A stretch of DNA of 64,000 nucleotides from Oceanisphaera litoralis (GCF_016907015.1 NZ_JAFBBE010000005.1:1-64000), one strand, 5' to 3'. Counted from the first letter of the stretch, positions 45,907 to 56,917 are shown. A program made the numbers and translations. The notes: a model not told the origin generated them from the sequence alone.

Positions 45907-47036
45907 AGCTCGAAGTCACCCAGATCGTCGTGGTTCATCTGAGAATCGATCTGGCCGACCAGATAGGAGCTGACTTCCACTTCCTGCGGGGCCACCTGCA
46001 CATTGTCGGACGACAGCCAGGCGTTGATCCAGGGAATAGGGTTCTGCTTGGCACCGTCAAATGCCGGGGCCAGGCCCACCGCCTGCATGCGCAGGTTGGT
46101 GATGTATTCCACATACTGACACAGAATATCCTTGTTCAGGCCGATCATGGAGCCGTCCTTGAACAGGTATTCGGCCCACTCCTTTTCCTGAATCGCGGCG
46201 TCACGGAACAGCTCGAAGCACTGCTGCTCGCACTCTTTGGCGATGTGCGCCATTTCCGGATCGTCTTCGCCGGCGCGCAGTATATTGAGCATGTGCTGGG
46301 TGCCGGTCAGGTGCAGGGCTTCGTCGCGGGCAATCAGCTTGATGATTTTGGCGTTGCCTTCCATCAGCTCGCGCTCGGCAAAGGCGAAGGAGCAGGCGAA
46401 GCTGACGTAGAAGCGAATGGCTTCCAGCGCATTCACGCTCATCAGGCACAGATAGAGCTTTTTCTTCAGCTCGTAACGGCTGATGCTGACCGCTTGCCCC
46501 TTGAGCTCGTGCTCGCCTTCGCCAAACAGATGATAGAGGTTGGTGTACTCAATCAACTGGTCGTAGTAACCGGCAATGTCGCCGGCCCGTTTGAGGATCT
46601 GTTCGTTGGCCACGATATCGTCGAACACGGTCGCCGGATTATTGACGATGTTGCGGATGATATGGGTGTAGGAACGCGAGTGAATGGTCTCGGAAAAGGC
46701 CCAGGTTTCAATCCAGGTTTCCAGCTCGGGGATGGACACCAGCGGCAGCAGCGCCACGTTGGGGCTGCGACCCTGAATTGAGTCGAGCAGGGTCTGATAT
46801 TTCAGGTTGCTGATGAAGATGTGCTTTTCGTGATCCGGCAGGGCCTGGTAGTCGATTCTGTCCTGGGACACGTCCACTTCTTCCGGACGCCAGAAGAAAG
46901 ACAGCTGCTTCTCGATCAGCTTTTCGAAGATATCGTATTTTTGCAGATCATAACGGGCCACGTTCACCGGATTGCCGAGGAACATGGGCTCTTTCATATG
47001 ATCGTTCTGAACTTGACTGAAAGTGGTATAAGACAT
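45903..47036 (-). CDS. nrdB: Class Ia ribonucleotide reductase beta subunit NrdB
   Basis: From ATG 47036 the protein has 377 residues (E. coli 376). [29 protein letters not shown] is the usual N-terminus. Diiron ligands are visible in [14 protein letters not shown] and [18 protein letters not shown], and the C-terminus [18 protein letters not shown] binds NrdA. It houses the tyrosyl radical for deoxynucleotide synthesis. Frame continuing upstream to 47135 runs into a palindromic element and is not used. The ribosome binding site is weak. It lies 205 bp behind nrdA, with that element between them. Confidence 0.98.
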   Translation of the reverse strand: MSYTTFSQVQNDHMKEPMFLGNPVNVARYDLQKYDIFEKLIEKQLSFFWRPEEVDVSQDRIDYQALPDHEKHIFISNLKYQTLLDSIQGRSPNVALLPLVSIPELETWIETWAFSETIHSRSYTHIIRNIVNNPATVFDDIVANEQILKRAGDIAGYYDQLIEYTNLYHLFGEGEHELKGQAVSISRYELKKKLYLCLMSVNALEAIRFYVSFACSFAFAERELMEGNAKIIKLIARDEALHLTGTQHMLNILRAGEDDPEMAHIAKECEQQCFELFRDAAIQEKEWAEYLFKDGSMIGLNKDILCQYVEYITNLRMQAVGLAPAFDGAKQNPIPWINAWLSSDNVQVAPQEVEVSSYLVGQIDSQMNHDDLGDFEL

Positions 47037-47057
47037 TTCTATTATTCCGCACATAAG

Positions 47058-47208
47058 GCGTAATGCCGGCCAGGTAAGAGGGATAAGAAGGTTCCCAGGC
47101 CAACCGTCGACGGCAGGGATGCCATCGTCGAGCATACATAGATGTACTGGCTGCGTGTTGGCATGGGGTTTTCTTATCCCGATAACGCTTAATTAACGGG
47201 CATTACGC
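47058..47208. repeat. 151-bp nested palindrome between nrdA and nrdB
   Basis: Perfect 10-bp outer arms (47058-47067 and 47199-47208) and perfect 10-bp inner arms (47080-47089 and 47171-47180) enclose an imperfect CCAGGCCAAC/GTTGGCATGG pair and a core with GGCAGGGATGCC and TACATAGATGTA. The core resembles the serC-hisC intergenic repeat. The layout is MITE-like. Confidence 0.82.
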
Positions 47209-47241
47209 ATCAAGGCGGGGATTTGACCCCGCCATCATGAA

Positions 47242-49518
47242 CTATATTTTGCAGGCGCCGCCGGCACAGCCGTCATCTTCCTGCATGTCGTTCTGGGCGT
47301 CTGCCGCGCCGTCACGGGTGTTATGGTAATACAGGGTCTTGAGACCGAATTTATAGGCGGTGAGCAGGTCTTTCAGCAGCTGCTTCATCGGCACCCGGCC
47401 ACCCTCGAAACGGGCAGGGTCGTAGTTGGTGTTGGCGGAAATGGCCTGATCCACAAACTTCTGCATCACGCCCACCAGTTGCAGGTAACCGTCATTGGAC
47501 GGCATCTGCCACAGCAGCTCGTACTGGTTCTTCAGCTCGGCGTACTCGGGTACCACCTGCTTGAGGATACCGTCTTTGGACGCCTTGACCGATACCAGAC
47601 CACGGGGCGGCTCTATGCCGTTGGTGGCGTTGGAGATCTGGCTGGAAGTCTCTGATGGCATCAGCGCGGTCAGGGTGCTGTTACGCAGACCCGTGGTCTT
47701 GATCTCTTCACGCAGGCTTTCCCAGTCCAGGTGCAGCGGCTCCTGGCAGAGTTTGTCCAGATCCTTTTTATAGGTATCGATCGGCAGCACGCCCTGGGAA
47801 TAGGTGGTCTCGTTAAAGGCCGGGCAGGGGCCGAATTCCTTCGCCAATTTGACCGAGGCCTTCAGCAGGTAGTACTGAATGGCTTCAAAGGTCTTGTGGG
47901 TCAGGCCGATGGCGCTGCCGTCGGAATACTTGACGCCGTTCTTGGCCAGGTAATAGGCGTAGTTGATGACGCCAATGCCGAGGGTACGGCGGTTCATGGA
48001 CCCTTTCTGAGCGGCCAGCAGCGGGTAGTCCTGGTAGTCGAGCAGGGCGTCCAGTGCACGTACCGCCAGTTCGGCCAGCTCTTCCAGCTCGCTCAAATCG
48101 CTGATGGCGCCGAGGTTGAAGGCCGACAGGGTGCAGAGTGCGATTTCGCCGTTTTCGTCGTTGATGTCCATCATCGGCTTGGTGGGCAGGGCGATTTCCA
48201 GGCACAGGTTGCTCTGGCGCACCGGGGCCACCGCCGGGTCGAACGGGCTGTGGGTATTGCAGTGATCCACGTTCTGAATGTAGATACGACCGGTACCGGC
48301 CCGTTCCTGCATCATCAGCGAGAACAGCTCCAACGCCTTGAGGGTACGCTTGCGGATGCTGCTGTCCTGCTCGTACTTGAGGTACAGTTCCTCGAACTTC
48401 GCCTGATCTTCGAAGAAGGCGTCGTACAGGCCGGGCACGTCGGACGGGCTGAACAGGGTAATGTTGCCGCCCTGAATCAGGCGCTGGTACATGAGGCGGT
48501 TGATCTGCACGCCATAGTCCATGTGCCGCACCCGGTTTTCTTCTACGCCGCGGTTGTTCTTCAGTACCAGCAGCGATTCCACTTCCAGGTGCCACATGGG
48601 GTAGAAGAGGGTGGCGGCACCACCCCGCACACCGCCCTGAGAGCAGCATTTAACCGCGGTCTGGAAGTGCTTGTAGAACGGAATACAGCCGGTGTGGAAG
48701 GCTTCACCACCACGAATGGGGCTGCCCAGGGCGCGAATGCGACCGGCGTTGATGCCGATGCCGGCCCGCTGGGACACATAACGTACGATGGCGCCGGAAG
48801 TGGCGTTGATGGAGTCCAGGCTGTCGCCGCACTCGATCAGTACGCAGGAGCTGAACTGACGGGTCGGGGTGCGCACGCCGGACATGATGGGCGTGGGCAA
48901 AGACACCTTGAATTGGGACACCGCATCATAGAAGCGAGTGACATAGCTCAGCCGGGTATCTTTGGGATACTTGGAGAACAGACAGGCGGCCACCAGCATA
49001 TAGAGGAACTGGGGGCTTTCGTAAATCTCGCCGGTCACCCGGTTCTGCACCAGGTATTTGCCTTCGAGCTGCTTGACAGCCGCATAGGAGAAGGTCAGGT
49101 CGCGGTCGTGATCCAGATGGGTGTTGAGGGCGTCGAGTTCGTCGCGGCTGTAATCGGCCAGAATGTGCTGGTCGTACTTGTCCATCTCGGTAAGACGGGC
49201 AATGTGGTCATAAAAATGGGGCGGCTCGAACTGGCCATAGGCCCTCTTGCGCAGATGGAACACGGCCAGGCGGGCGGCCAGATACTGGTAATCCGGGGTC
49301 TGCTCGGAGATCAGATCGGCGGCGGCCTTGATGATGGTCTCGTGAATATCTTCGGTGCGGATACCATCATAGAACTGGATGTGTGACCGCAGCTCCACCT
49401 GGGAGACGGAGACATTGTCCAGCCCTTCGGCGGCCCAGGTGATCACCCGATGGATCTTGTCCAGATCGAGGTGCTCCTTGGCGCCAGAACGTTTGGTAAC
49501 CAGCAGATGTTTATTCAT
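47242..49518 (-). CDS. nrdA: Class Ia ribonucleotide reductase alpha subunit NrdA
   Basis: The 758-residue catalytic subunit (E. coli 761) has an N-terminal ATP-cone (about 1-95, LVTKRSGAKEHLDLDKIHRVI), the catalytic barrel with SSCVLIECGDSLDSI, NLCLEIALPT and the C-terminal pair GCAGGACKI that shuttles reducing power. It reduces ribonucleoside diphosphates. A purine-rich GGGAGAAGG precedes the ATG. The upstream region holds paired NrdR-like boxes, which fits ATP/dATP-sensed repression. Confidence 0.98.
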   Translation of the reverse strand: MNKHLLVTKRSGAKEHLDLDKIHRVITWAAEGLDNVSVSQVELRSHIQFYDGIRTEDIHETIIKAAADLISEQTPDYQYLAARLAVFHLRKRAYGQFEPPHFYDHIARLTEMDKYDQHILADYSRDELDALNTHLDHDRDLTFSYAAVKQLEGKYLVQNRVTGEIYESPQFLYMLVAACLFSKYPKDTRLSYVTRFYDAVSQFKVSLPTPIMSGVRTPTRQFSSCVLIECGDSLDSINATSGAIVRYVSQRAGIGINAGRIRALGSPIRGGEAFHTGCIPFYKHFQTAVKCCSQGGVRGGAATLFYPMWHLEVESLLVLKNNRGVEENRVRHMDYGVQINRLMYQRLIQGGNITLFSPSDVPGLYDAFFEDQAKFEELYLKYEQDSSIRKRTLKALELFSLMMQERAGTGRIYIQNVDHCNTHSPFDPAVAPVRQSNLCLEIALPTKPMMDINDENGEIALCTLSAFNLGAISDLSELEELAELAVRALDALLDYQDYPLLAAQKGSMNRRTLGIGVINYAYYLAKNGVKYSDGSAIGLTHKTFEAIQYYLLKASVKLAKEFGPCPAFNETTYSQGVLPIDTYKKDLDKLCQEPLHLDWESLREEIKTTGLRNSTLTALMPSETSSQISNATNGIEPPRGLVSVKASKDGILKQVVPEYAELKNQYELLWQMPSNDGYLQLVGVMQKFVDQAISANTNYDPARFEGGRVPMKQLLKDLLTAYKFGLKTLYYHNTRDGAADAQNDMQEDDGCAGGACKI

Positions 49519-49862
49519 GAAACGGACCTTCTCCCAGTGGTGTTGCGTCTACTTCGGCAAAAACATCCCGTGTCATCAGTACCCTACATAGTGTGGGTGA
49601 TGGCCGGAAGAAGCACAACATCTAGTTGTCTTGTGTGGTGATGGGCACAATATAGTGGGTTAGCTGACAATTCTCAAGCGGGCGGAAACCGGTAAATCAT
49701 GTGGATAATCTGTGATCTGGCGGCAAAGGTTTGTACTTACTAACGTCTATCCCTTTGGGAGTCTGGCGCTTACAAACCCCTGGTTATTTTATACCCGGCA
49801 GGAAACATTTTTAAAAATATTTGGCTTGCAAAAAAGGGGTATTGGAGATCCCGCCGGATCTT
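49519..49862 (-). promoter_or_regulatory. nrdA control region with paired NrdR-like boxes
   Basis: Positions 49645-49660 match 13 of 16 bases of the NrdR box consensus ACACWATATATWGTGT as I remember it, and 49613-49628 match 11 of 16. The two start 32 bp apart, three helical turns, the spacing typical for NrdR pairs. A weaker third match is at 49579-49594. They lie 60-143 bp upstream of the nrdA start. No other gene is visible in this stretch. Confidence 0.72.
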
Positions 49863-50540
49863 TCATCGCTTGGTTTCGAATGTGTCTTTCAGCCAGTCGG
49901 CCAGCGCGAAAACGGTGCCGTGCTGGTGATCTGCCTGCCAGCTGTTCGGGTCTTCGCCGGCGGAAATATACCCCCAGGCGGCCGCCACCGTGGTCATGCC
50001 GGCGGCGCGTCCCGCCTCTATATCGCGTCTGTGATCGCCGATGTAGATGCAGCGTTCCGGCGCCACCGACAGTTGCTCGGCGGCAAACAGCAGGGGGGCC
50101 GGATGGGGCTTTTTCTGGGGCAGGGTATCGGCGCTGACGGTGACGCCACAGTGGCGAAACAGCGGCAGTCCGGCCAGCAGCGGCTCGGTGAGGGCGGCGG
50201 GCTTGTTGGTGACCACGCCCCAGGGAATGCGGCAGGCGTTCAGCCAGTCAAGCAGGGCCGGCACCCCCTCGTAGGGGCGGGTGTGATGGCAGAGGTTGTC
50301 ACCATAAAAGCGCAGCATCTGCCGACGCAGTGGTTCCAGACCGTGATGCTCGATCAACGCCGGGTGAATACCGGCCCTGAGCAGGGCATAGGAGCCGTCC
50401 GAGGTGGTGCATTGCAATATCGCCTCGGTCAGGGCCGGCAGGTCCAGACTCTCTATCACATGGTTGGCGGCGGCCCCCATGTCGCCGGCCGTGTCCAGCA
50501 GGGTTCCATCCAGATCGAACAGCACAGCGTGAAAGGTCAT
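49863..50540 (-). CDS. gph: Phosphoglycolate phosphatase Gph
   Basis: This 225-residue HAD hydrolase begins AVLFDLDGTLLDTAGDMGAA with the nucleophile and acid Asp residues, and continues with a helical cap, GVVTNKPAAL, and YIGDHRRDIEAGRAAGM as the last motif. It matches the Gph branch (2-phosphoglycolate to glycolate), although related HADs share the pattern. It sits 3 bp behind ubiG on the minus strand, a ubiG-gph operon common near gyrA. Confidence 0.9.
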   Translation of the reverse strand: MTFHAVLFDLDGTLLDTAGDMGAAANHVIESLDLPALTEAILQCTTSDGSYALLRAGIHPALIEHHGLEPLRRQMLRFYGDNLCHHTRPYEGVPALLDWLNACRIPWGVVTNKPAALTEPLLAGLPLFRHCGVTVSADTLPQKKPHPAPLLFAAEQLSVAPERCIYIGDHRRDIEAGRAAGMTTVAAAWGYISAGEDPNSWQADHQHGTVFALADWLKDTFETKR

Positions 50541-50543
50541 GAC

Positions 50544-51248
50544 TTACTCCGGTTTGATGGCATGCACCATGTAGTTGACGTCCGCATCCCGGCTCAGCTT
50601 GAAGGTGCCGGACAGCGGCTGATAGACGACGCCGCTGATGTCCCTGACCACCAGACCGGCCTGCTCTATGTAGTGGCACAACTCGGCGGGAGTGATGAAC
50701 TTGCGGTGATCGTGGGTGCCCCTGGGCACCATTTTGAACAGGTGCTCGGCCGCCGCTATCATCATCAGCCAGGCCTTGGGATTGCGGTTGATGGTGGAAA
50801 ACACCAGGGTGGCGCCGGGCTTGGCCAGGTCGGCGCAGGCCTGCACCACGGAGGCGGGCGCGGGCACGTGCTCCAGCATCTCCATGCAGGTCACCACATC
50901 AAATTGGTCCGCTTGCTCGGCGGCTATCTGTTCGGCGGTACTCTGACGGTAATTGAGGCTGACGCCCGTTTCCAGCGCGTGCAGCCGGGCTACGGCCAGT
51001 GGCTCCCGCCCCATGTCGACGCCGGTCACCTCGGCACCTTCCCGCGCCATGCTTTCGCTGAGAATGCCGCCGCCACAGCCGATATCGATGATCTGTTTGC
51101 CGAACAGCCCCCCGGCCTTGTCGGCAATCCAGTTCAGGCGCAGCGGGTTAAGCCGGTGCAGGGGCTTGAAGTCGCCTTCCAGATCCCACCACTGAGAGGC
51201 CATGGCCTCGAATTTGTCGATTTCCTGTTGGTCTACATTCACGGGCAA
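50544..51248 (-). CDS. ubiG: Ubiquinone biosynthesis O-methyltransferase UbiG
   Basis: The 234-residue SAM-dependent methyltransferase shows [34 protein letters not shown], typical of UbiG, then the SAM motif [18 protein letters not shown] around residue 57 and [11 protein letters not shown]. It performs both O-methylations of ubiquinone synthesis. It is divergent from gyrA, as in many enteric relatives, with 153 bp between, and is followed by gph. Confidence 0.97.
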   Translation of the reverse strand: MPVNVDQQEIDKFEAMASQWWDLEGDFKPLHRLNPLRLNWIADKAGGLFGKQIIDIGCGGGILSESMAREGAEVTGVDMGREPLAVARLHALETGVSLNYRQSTAEQIAAEQADQFDVVTCMEMLEHVPAPASVVQACADLAKPGATLVFSTINRNPKAWLMMIAAAEHLFKMVPRGTHDHRKFITPAELCHYIEQAGLVVRDISGVVYQPLSGTFKLSRDADVNYMVHAIKPE

Positions 51249-51401
51249 CGCCTTAAACGATGGTCAGATTAATGTGCAGAGCGGCCATTATAGCCCAGAC
51301 GGTTTTCGCTGCCAGCATGACTGCTCCCTGCACGCATTTGTATGGTAGAATGATGCGTTTTTTATTGCGATATCAACAATAAACTGGGGACAAGGCTTGC
51401 T

Positions 51402-54143
51402 ATGACCGATCTGGCCCGAGAAATCATGCCGATAAACATCGAGGAAGAGCTGAAACGCTCCTACCTGGATTACGCCATGAGCGTGATCGTGGGGCGGGCG
51501 CTTCCCGATGTTCGAGATGGTTTGAAACCGGTGCATCGCCGCGTGCTGTTCGCCATGAACGAGCTCGGCAACGACTGGAACAAGCCCTACAAGAAATCGG
51601 CCCGTGTGGTAGGTGATGTAATAGGTAAATATCACCCGCACGGCGACAGTGCCGTATACGACACCATAGTGCGTATGGCACAGGATTTTTCCATGCGTTA
51701 TACCCTGGTCGATGGCCAGGGCAACTTCGGTTCGGTGGACGGCGACTCCGCCGCCGCCATGCGTTATACCGAAGTGCGCATGGACAAGATCGCCCACGAA
51801 CTGCTGGCCGATCTGGATAAAGAAACCGTCGACTGGGTGCCCAACTACGATGGCACCGAGATGATACCGGCGGTGATGCCGACCAAGGTACCGAACCTGC
51901 TGGTGAACGGCTCTTCCGGTATTGCCGTGGGCATGGCCACCAATATTCCGCCGCACAACCTCAATGAGGTGGTGGACGGTTGTCTGGCGCTGATTGAAGA
52001 CGAACACATCAGCATCGATCAGCTGATCGAGCTGATCCCGGGGCCGGACTTTCCTACCGGCGGCATCATCAACGGCAAATCCGGCATCATCGATGCGTAC
52101 CGTACCGGTCGTGGCAAGATTTATGTGCGTGCCCTGGCCGAGGTACAGACCGACGAGAAGACCGGTCGCGAAACCATTATCGTGTCCGAGCTGCCGTATC
52201 AGGTGAACAAGGCCCGGCTGATCGAGAAAATCGCCGAGCTGGTCAAGGAAAAACGCATCGAAGGCATCAGTGCCCTGCGCGACGAGTCCGACAAGGACGG
52301 CATGCGCATCGTGATTGAAGTACGCCGGGGCGAAGTGGGTGAGGTGATACTGAACAACCTCTATTCACAGACCCAGATGCAGAACGTGTTCGGCATCAAC
52401 ATGGTGGCGCTGGACAACAACCAGCCGCGCATCTTCAACCTGAAGGACATGCTGAACTGCTTTATTCAGCACCGTCGCGAGGTGGTGACCCGCCGTACCG
52501 TGTTCGAACTGCGCAAGGCGCGGGATCGGGCCCATATCCTGGAAGGTCTGGCCATTGCCCTGGCCAATATCGACCCCATCATCGAGTTGATCCGCCGCTC
52601 GCCGACCCCGGCCGAAGCCAAGGCTGGCCTGGTTAGTCAGGGCTGGCAGCTGGGTAATGTGGCCAGCATGCTGGAGCGTGCCGGTGACGATGCGGCTCGC
52701 CCCGAGTGGCTGGAGCCGGAATTCGGCATTCGCGAGGGTCACTATTACCTGACCGAGCAACAGGCCCAGGCCATTCTGGATCTGCGTCTGCACCGCCTGA
52801 CCGGGCTCGAGCACGAGAAAATTCTCGAGGAATATCAGAATCTGCTCACCCTGATCGCCGAGCTGCTCTATATCCTGAATAACCCCGAGCGCTTGATGGA
52901 AGTGATCCGGGAGGAACTGGAAGCGGTCAAGGTGCAGTTCGGCGACGCCCGTCGTACCGAGATCACCGCCTCCAGCGCCGAGATCAACATCGAAGACCTG
53001 ATCACCCAGGAAGACGTGGTGGTGACCCTGTCCCATCAGGGCTATGTGAAATATCAGCCGCTGACCGATTATGAAGCCCAGCGTCGCGGTGGCCGCGGCA
53101 AGTCGGCGACCAAGATGAAGCAGGAAGACTTCGTCGAGCGTCTGCTGGTGGCCAATACCCACGACACCATTCTGTGCTTCTCGACCGCCGGCAAGGTGTA
53201 CTGGCTCAAGGTCTATCAGCTGCCGGAGGCCAGTCGTGCCGCCCGCGGCCGACCCATCGTCAACCTGTTGCCGCTGGGTGAAGACGAGCGCATTACCGCC
53301 ATTCTGCCGGTACAGGAATACAGCGACGACAAATACGTGTTCTTCGCCACCGCCGACGGTACCGTGAAGAAAACCAGCCTGTCGGCCTTCAGTCGTCCGC
53401 TGGCCTCCGGTATTCGTGCCATCAACCTGCGCGAAGGCGACGAGTTGATCGGGGTCGATATCACCGATGGCAGCAACGAGATCATGCTGTTCTCCGATGC
53501 GGGCAAGGTAGTGCGTTTCGCCGAAGGTAGCGGTCATGCCGACGTGGAAAGCCACGACGAACAGGGCGAGTCCGGTCTGGAAGAAGGCGAAGGGTTGGAG
53601 ACCGAAGTGGTCGAAAGCAAGGGCACCTTCAAGGGCGTACGTCCCATGGGCCGTACCGCCTCCGGTGTGCGCGGCATTCGCCTGGCGGGGGATGACAAGG
53701 TGGTATCACTGATCATTCCGCGTGGTGAAGGCCCGATTCTGACCGTGACGGCCAATGGTTACGGCAAGCGTACCGCACTGGAAGAGTACCCGACCAAGAG
53801 TCGTGGCACTTTGGGTGTGGTCTCGATCAAGGTCAGCGACCGCAATGGCCCGGTAGTGGGCGCCATTCAGGTGGAGGACAGCAACGAGATCATGCTGATC
53901 ACCAATGGCGGTATTCTGGTACGCACCCGGGTACTGGAAGTGAGCCTGATCAGCCGTAACACCGCCGGCGTGCGTTTGATCCGTACCGGAGAAGACGAGC
54001 AGGTGGTAGGTCTGCAACGTATCGAAGAGCCCGAAGACGACGACGAGCTGATGGACGGCGAGGGCGATATCGAAACCCGGACCGACGTTCAAGCCGAAGA
54101 GAACGGGGACGACGAGCAGCAAGACCCTGTCATCGAAGAATAA
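51402..54143 (+). CDS. gyrA: DNA gyrase subunit A
   Basis: The 913-residue protein has the N-terminal breakage-reunion domain with the active-site Tyr in [10 protein letters not shown] near residue 122, and the C-terminal six-bladed beta-pinwheel with the GyrA box QRRGGRGK. The C-terminus is acidic, as in relatives. The quinolone-determining region reads [17 protein letters not shown], with the wild-type Ser83 and Asp87, so no target mutation for quinolone resistance is visible at these sites. GGGGACAAGG precedes the ATG. It is followed by an intrinsic terminator. Confidence 0.99.
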   Translation: MTDLAREIMPINIEEELKRSYLDYAMSVIVGRALPDVRDGLKPVHRRVLFAMNELGNDWNKPYKKSARVVGDVIGKYHPHGDSAVYDTIVRMAQDFSMRYTLVDGQGNFGSVDGDSAAAMRYTEVRMDKIAHELLADLDKETVDWVPNYDGTEMIPAVMPTKVPNLLVNGSSGIAVGMATNIPPHNLNEVVDGCLALIEDEHISIDQLIELIPGPDFPTGGIINGKSGIIDAYRTGRGKIYVRALAEVQTDEKTGRETIIVSELPYQVNKARLIEKIAELVKEKRIEGISALRDESDKDGMRIVIEVRRGEVGEVILNNLYSQTQMQNVFGINMVALDNNQPRIFNLKDMLNCFIQHRREVVTRRTVFELRKARDRAHILEGLAIALANIDPIIELIRRSPTPAEAKAGLVSQGWQLGNVASMLERAGDDAARPEWLEPEFGIREGHYYLTEQQAQAILDLRLHRLTGLEHEKILEEYQNLLTLIAELLYILNNPERLMEVIREELEAVKVQFGDARRTEITASSAEINIEDLITQEDVVVTLSHQGYVKYQPLTDYEAQRRGGRGKSATKMKQEDFVERLLVANTHDTILCFSTAGKVYWLKVYQLPEASRAARGRPIVNLLPLGEDERITAILPVQEYSDDKYVFFATADGTVKKTSLSAFSRPLASGIRAINLREGDELIGVDITDGSNEIMLFSDAGKVVRFAEGSGHADVESHDEQGESGLEEGEGLETEVVESKGTFKGVRPMGRTASGVRGIRLAGDDKVVSLIIPRGEGPILTVTANGYGKRTALEEYPTKSRGTLGVVSIKVSDRNGPVVGAIQVEDSNEIMLITNGGILVRTRVLEVSLISRNTAGVRLIRTGEDEQVVGLQRIEEPEDDDELMDGEGDIETRTDVQAEENGDDEQQDPVIEE

Positions 54144-54159
54144 AACAGGTATTGAAAAC

Positions 54160-54183
54160 AAGGGGCCCCAGCGGCCCCTTTTG
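54160..54183 (+). terminator. Intrinsic terminator of gyrA
   Basis: An 8-bp stem AAGGGGCC/GGCCCCTT, 5-nt loop, is followed by T. Confidence 0.88.
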
Positions 54184-54324
54184 TTCGACTGCGATTCAAT
54201 ATGTAAAATCACTTTGATTTGGCCGTCTGGACGTGTAAAAAGATAGGGTCGTGGTGATAACAAGGGGTGCCGGTGTCATGCGGCCGTGTTATCGATTATT
54301 CAGCGTATAGGTAACTCAGGGAAA

Positions 54325-55410
54325 ATGGAGAAGATGGTTTATAACTTCAGCGCGGGTCCGGCCATGTTGCCGGTTGAGGTCATGCAACAGGCTCAGGCCG
54401 AGTTTCGCGATTTTAACGGTCTGGGTGTGTCGGTGATGGAACTCAGTCACCGTGGCGCCGACTATATGGCGGTGGCGGCCCGGGCCGAGCAGGATCTGCG
54501 CGACCTGCTGCAGGTGCCGGACAATTACAAGGTGCTGTTTCTGCAGGGCGGTGGCCGCGGTCAGTTTGCCGCCGTGGCGCTGAACCTGATGGGAAAAAAT
54601 GCCAGGGCCGATTACATCGTCACCGGTCAGTGGTCCAAGTCTGCGGTGGCGGAAGCGGAAAAAGTGGGCAAGGTGCGGGTGCTGGACGGTTTTGAAGCCA
54701 CGGAAAACGGTCCCCGTGCACTGGCTGACAGCTGGGATCTGGACCCGAATGCCGCCTACGTTCACTATTGCCCGAATGAAACCGTGGAAGGCATCGAGTA
54801 TCACTTCGTGCCCGACACCGGCGAGGTGCCGCTGATTGCGGACATGTCTTCGACCATTCTGTCTCGCCCCATCGATGTCAGTAAATTCGGCCTCATCTAT
54901 GCCGGCGCCCAGAAAAACATAGGCCCGTCCGGTCTGGCGGTGGTGATAGTGCGTGAAGATCTGCTTCAGCAGGCCTGTCCGCATACCCCGGCCATCATGG
55001 ACTATGCGGCCATGGCCGAGGCCGACTCCATGCTCAACACCCCGCCTACCTATGGCTGGTATCTGGCCGGCCTGGTGTTCCAGTGGCTGAAGCGCCAGGG
55101 CGGCCTTGACGCCATGGGCGAGTGCAACAAGGCCAAGGCCGAGCTGTTGTACGGCTATGTGGATGCCAGCGATTTTTACAGCAACAATGTGCACCCACAG
55201 GCACGCTCCTGGATGAACATTCCGTTCCAGCTGAAAGACGACAGCCTGAACGCGGCCTTCCTCGAGGAAGCCAAGGCGGAAGGACTGCTGGCGCTGAAGG
55301 GCCACCGCATCGTCGGCGGCATGCGTGCCAGCCTGTATAACGCCATGCCTATCGAAGGGGTACAGGCGCTGGTGGCCTTCATGGACAAGTTCGCCAAGCA
55401 GCACGGCTGA
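54325..55410 (+). CDS. serC: Phosphoserine aminotransferase SerC
   Basis: The protein, about 361 residues from ATG 54325 (E. coli 362), transfers an amino group to 3-phosphohydroxypyruvate for serine and to the pyridoxal pathway intermediate. It shows [28 protein letters not shown], and the PLP Lys in [16 protein letters not shown] second in-frame ATG at 54334 could also serve; the longer frame from 54286 is unlikely. It is followed by about 400 bp of repeats, then hisC and aroA. Confidence 0.97.
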   Translation: MEKMVYNFSAGPAMLPVEVMQQAQAEFRDFNGLGVSVMELSHRGADYMAVAARAEQDLRDLLQVPDNYKVLFLQGGGRGQFAAVALNLMGKNARADYIVTGQWSKSAVAEAEKVGKVRVLDGFEATENGPRALADSWDLDPNAAYVHYCPNETVEGIEYHFVPDTGEVPLIADMSSTILSRPIDVSKFGLIYAGAQKNIGPSGLAVVIVREDLLQQACPHTPAIMDYAAMAEADSMLNTPPTYGWYLAGLVFQWLKRQGGLDAMGECNKAKAELLYGYVDASDFYSNNVHPQARSWMNIPFQLKDDSLNAAFLEEAKAEGLLALKGHRIVGGMRASLYNAMPIEGVQALVAFMDKFAKQHG

Positions 55411-55812
55411 GTGAGGTAGGCCATAAGTCTGTCAGCTTGTCGTTCGTTGTAAATAAATATGCGATTGCTGAAAACGAGCAAAGCAATCGGACCAAGGGCC
55501 AACTCCTCCGACTCGCCGTAGATACATCCATGTAGGCTCCGCCGCGCCATCCTTGGCGCGGAGGGTCGGCGGAGTTGTTCCCTTTGTCCTCCTTGATGTA
55601 TCGGAGTTGCCAGCGGATGCTGTTAACCGACGACTCGGTGATTGAGAAGAGGGGGCGGGGATTACCGTAGCCGACCGTCAAATGCCAGGGATGGCATTTG
55701 CCGAGCGTCACAGGGAAGTGGGTTAGCGTGTCGGCGTTGGTAACCCTGCTGCCTCTTCGTATGTGAGTGCAATCTGCCGATATGTCTGATAGAAAAATTT
55801 TAAGGAGCCAAT
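55411..55812. repeat. serC-hisC intergenic palindromic repeats
   Basis: The region holds an imperfect long inverted repeat (about 55490-55590) with a TACATCCATGTA core next to a GCGCCATCCTTGGCGC hairpin, and a second hairpin at 55680-55699 around CCAGGGATGG. The same pairing of an AGGGATGG-type hairpin and TACATxxATGTA occurs in the nrdA-nrdB element. No gene is visible before the hisC ribosome binding site. Confidence 0.7.
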
Positions 55813-56913
55813 GTGAGTATTGATTATCTGGCCCTGGCCAATGCCGGGGTAGAAAAGTTGCATCCATATCAGCCAGGTAAACCGGTGGAAGAGCTGGAGC
55901 GGGAGCTTGGCATCAGCAACAGCGTCAAGCTGGCGTCCAACGAAAACCCCATGGGACTGGGCCCCAAGGCCAAAGCGGCCATCGAGCGGGCTCTGCCCGA
56001 TCTGGCGCGTTACCCGGATGCCAACGGTTTTGCCCTGAAGACCAGGCTGTCCGAAAAGCTGGGGGTCAATACCGACCAGCTGATCCTGGGCAACGGCTCC
56101 AACGAGCTGATCGACCTGATTTATCACACCTTCGTTTCGCCCGGCCAGCAGGTGGTGTTTTCCCAGTACACCTTTATCGTGTACGCCCTGGCCACTCAGG
56201 CTCATGGTGCCGAAGCGGTAGAGGTGCCGGCCAAAGACTTCGGTCATGATCTGGACGCCATGGCGGCGGCCATTACCGACCAGACCAGGCTGGTGTGCAT
56301 TACCAATCCCAACAACCCGACCGGCACCTTTTTGACCAAGGCCGAACTGGTCGCCTTTTTGGCCCGGGTGCCGGAGCAGGTACTGGTGGTGCTGGACGAG
56401 GCCTATACCGAGTATGTGGCCGAGGATGAACGGCATCCGTCCATCGACTGGCTGGCGCAGTACCCCAACCTGATCGTGTCACGTACCTTCTCCAAGGCCT
56501 ATGGTCTGGCGGGTCTGCGGGTGGGTTACATGGTGGCGCATTCCGAGCTGATCGGTGTGCTGAATCGGGTACGCGAACCCTTCAACTGCAACAGCCTGGC
56601 ATTGGCGGCGGCAGAAGCGGCGCTGGATGACGAGGCTTATCTATCCGAGGCGGTGGCGCTTAACCGCCGTGAGATGGCCCGGTACCAAGCCTTCTTCCAG
56701 CAGCAGGGTCTGCGCTATGTGCCGTCTCGCGGTAACTTCATAACTCTGGACTTGCAGCGTGATGCGGCACCCGTGTATGAGGCGCTTCTACGTGAAGGGG
56801 TGATAGTGCGCCCCATCGCCGGCTATGGCCTGCCGACCTGCCTGCGGATCAGTATCGGGCTGGAGCAGGAAAATCAGCGCTGTATGGACGCACTGGCCAA
56901 GGTGCTGGGCTGA
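55813..56913 (+). CDS. hisC: Histidinol-phosphate aminotransferase HisC (possible aromatic aminotransferase)
   Basis: The 366-residue class II aminotransferase has LASNENPMGLGPKA, NPNNPTGTF, LDEAYTEYV and the PLP-Lys motif SRTFSKAYGLAGLRVGY. It starts with GTG at 55813, with AAGGAG 5 nt upstream; the overlapping ATG at 55811 runs into a stop at once. It stands apart from any other his gene, between serC and aroA. In pseudomonads the equivalent copy, hisC2, lies in a serC-pheA-hisC2-tyrA-aroA cluster and works on aromatic precursors, so a role in Phe/Tyr synthesis is possible here, by analogy. Confidence 0.93.
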   Translation: MSIDYLALANAGVEKLHPYQPGKPVEELERELGISNSVKLASNENPMGLGPKAKAAIERALPDLARYPDANGFALKTRLSEKLGVNTDQLILGNGSNELIDLIYHTFVSPGQQVVFSQYTFIVYALATQAHGAEAVEVPAKDFGHDLDAMAAAITDQTRLVCITNPNNPTGTFLTKAELVAFLARVPEQVLVVLDEAYTEYVAEDERHPSIDWLAQYPNLIVSRTFSKAYGLAGLRVGYMVAHSELIGVLNRVREPFNCNSLALAAAEAALDDEAYLSEAVALNRREMARYQAFFQQQGLRYVPSRGNFITLDLQRDAAPVYEALLREGVIVRPIAGYGLPTCLRISIGLEQENQRCMDALAKVLG

Positions 56914-56917
56914 GAAG

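Noticed and set aside
51402..54143. Search for quinolone-resistance changes in GyrA
   Set aside because: Positions 83 and 87 are the wild-type Ser and Asp.
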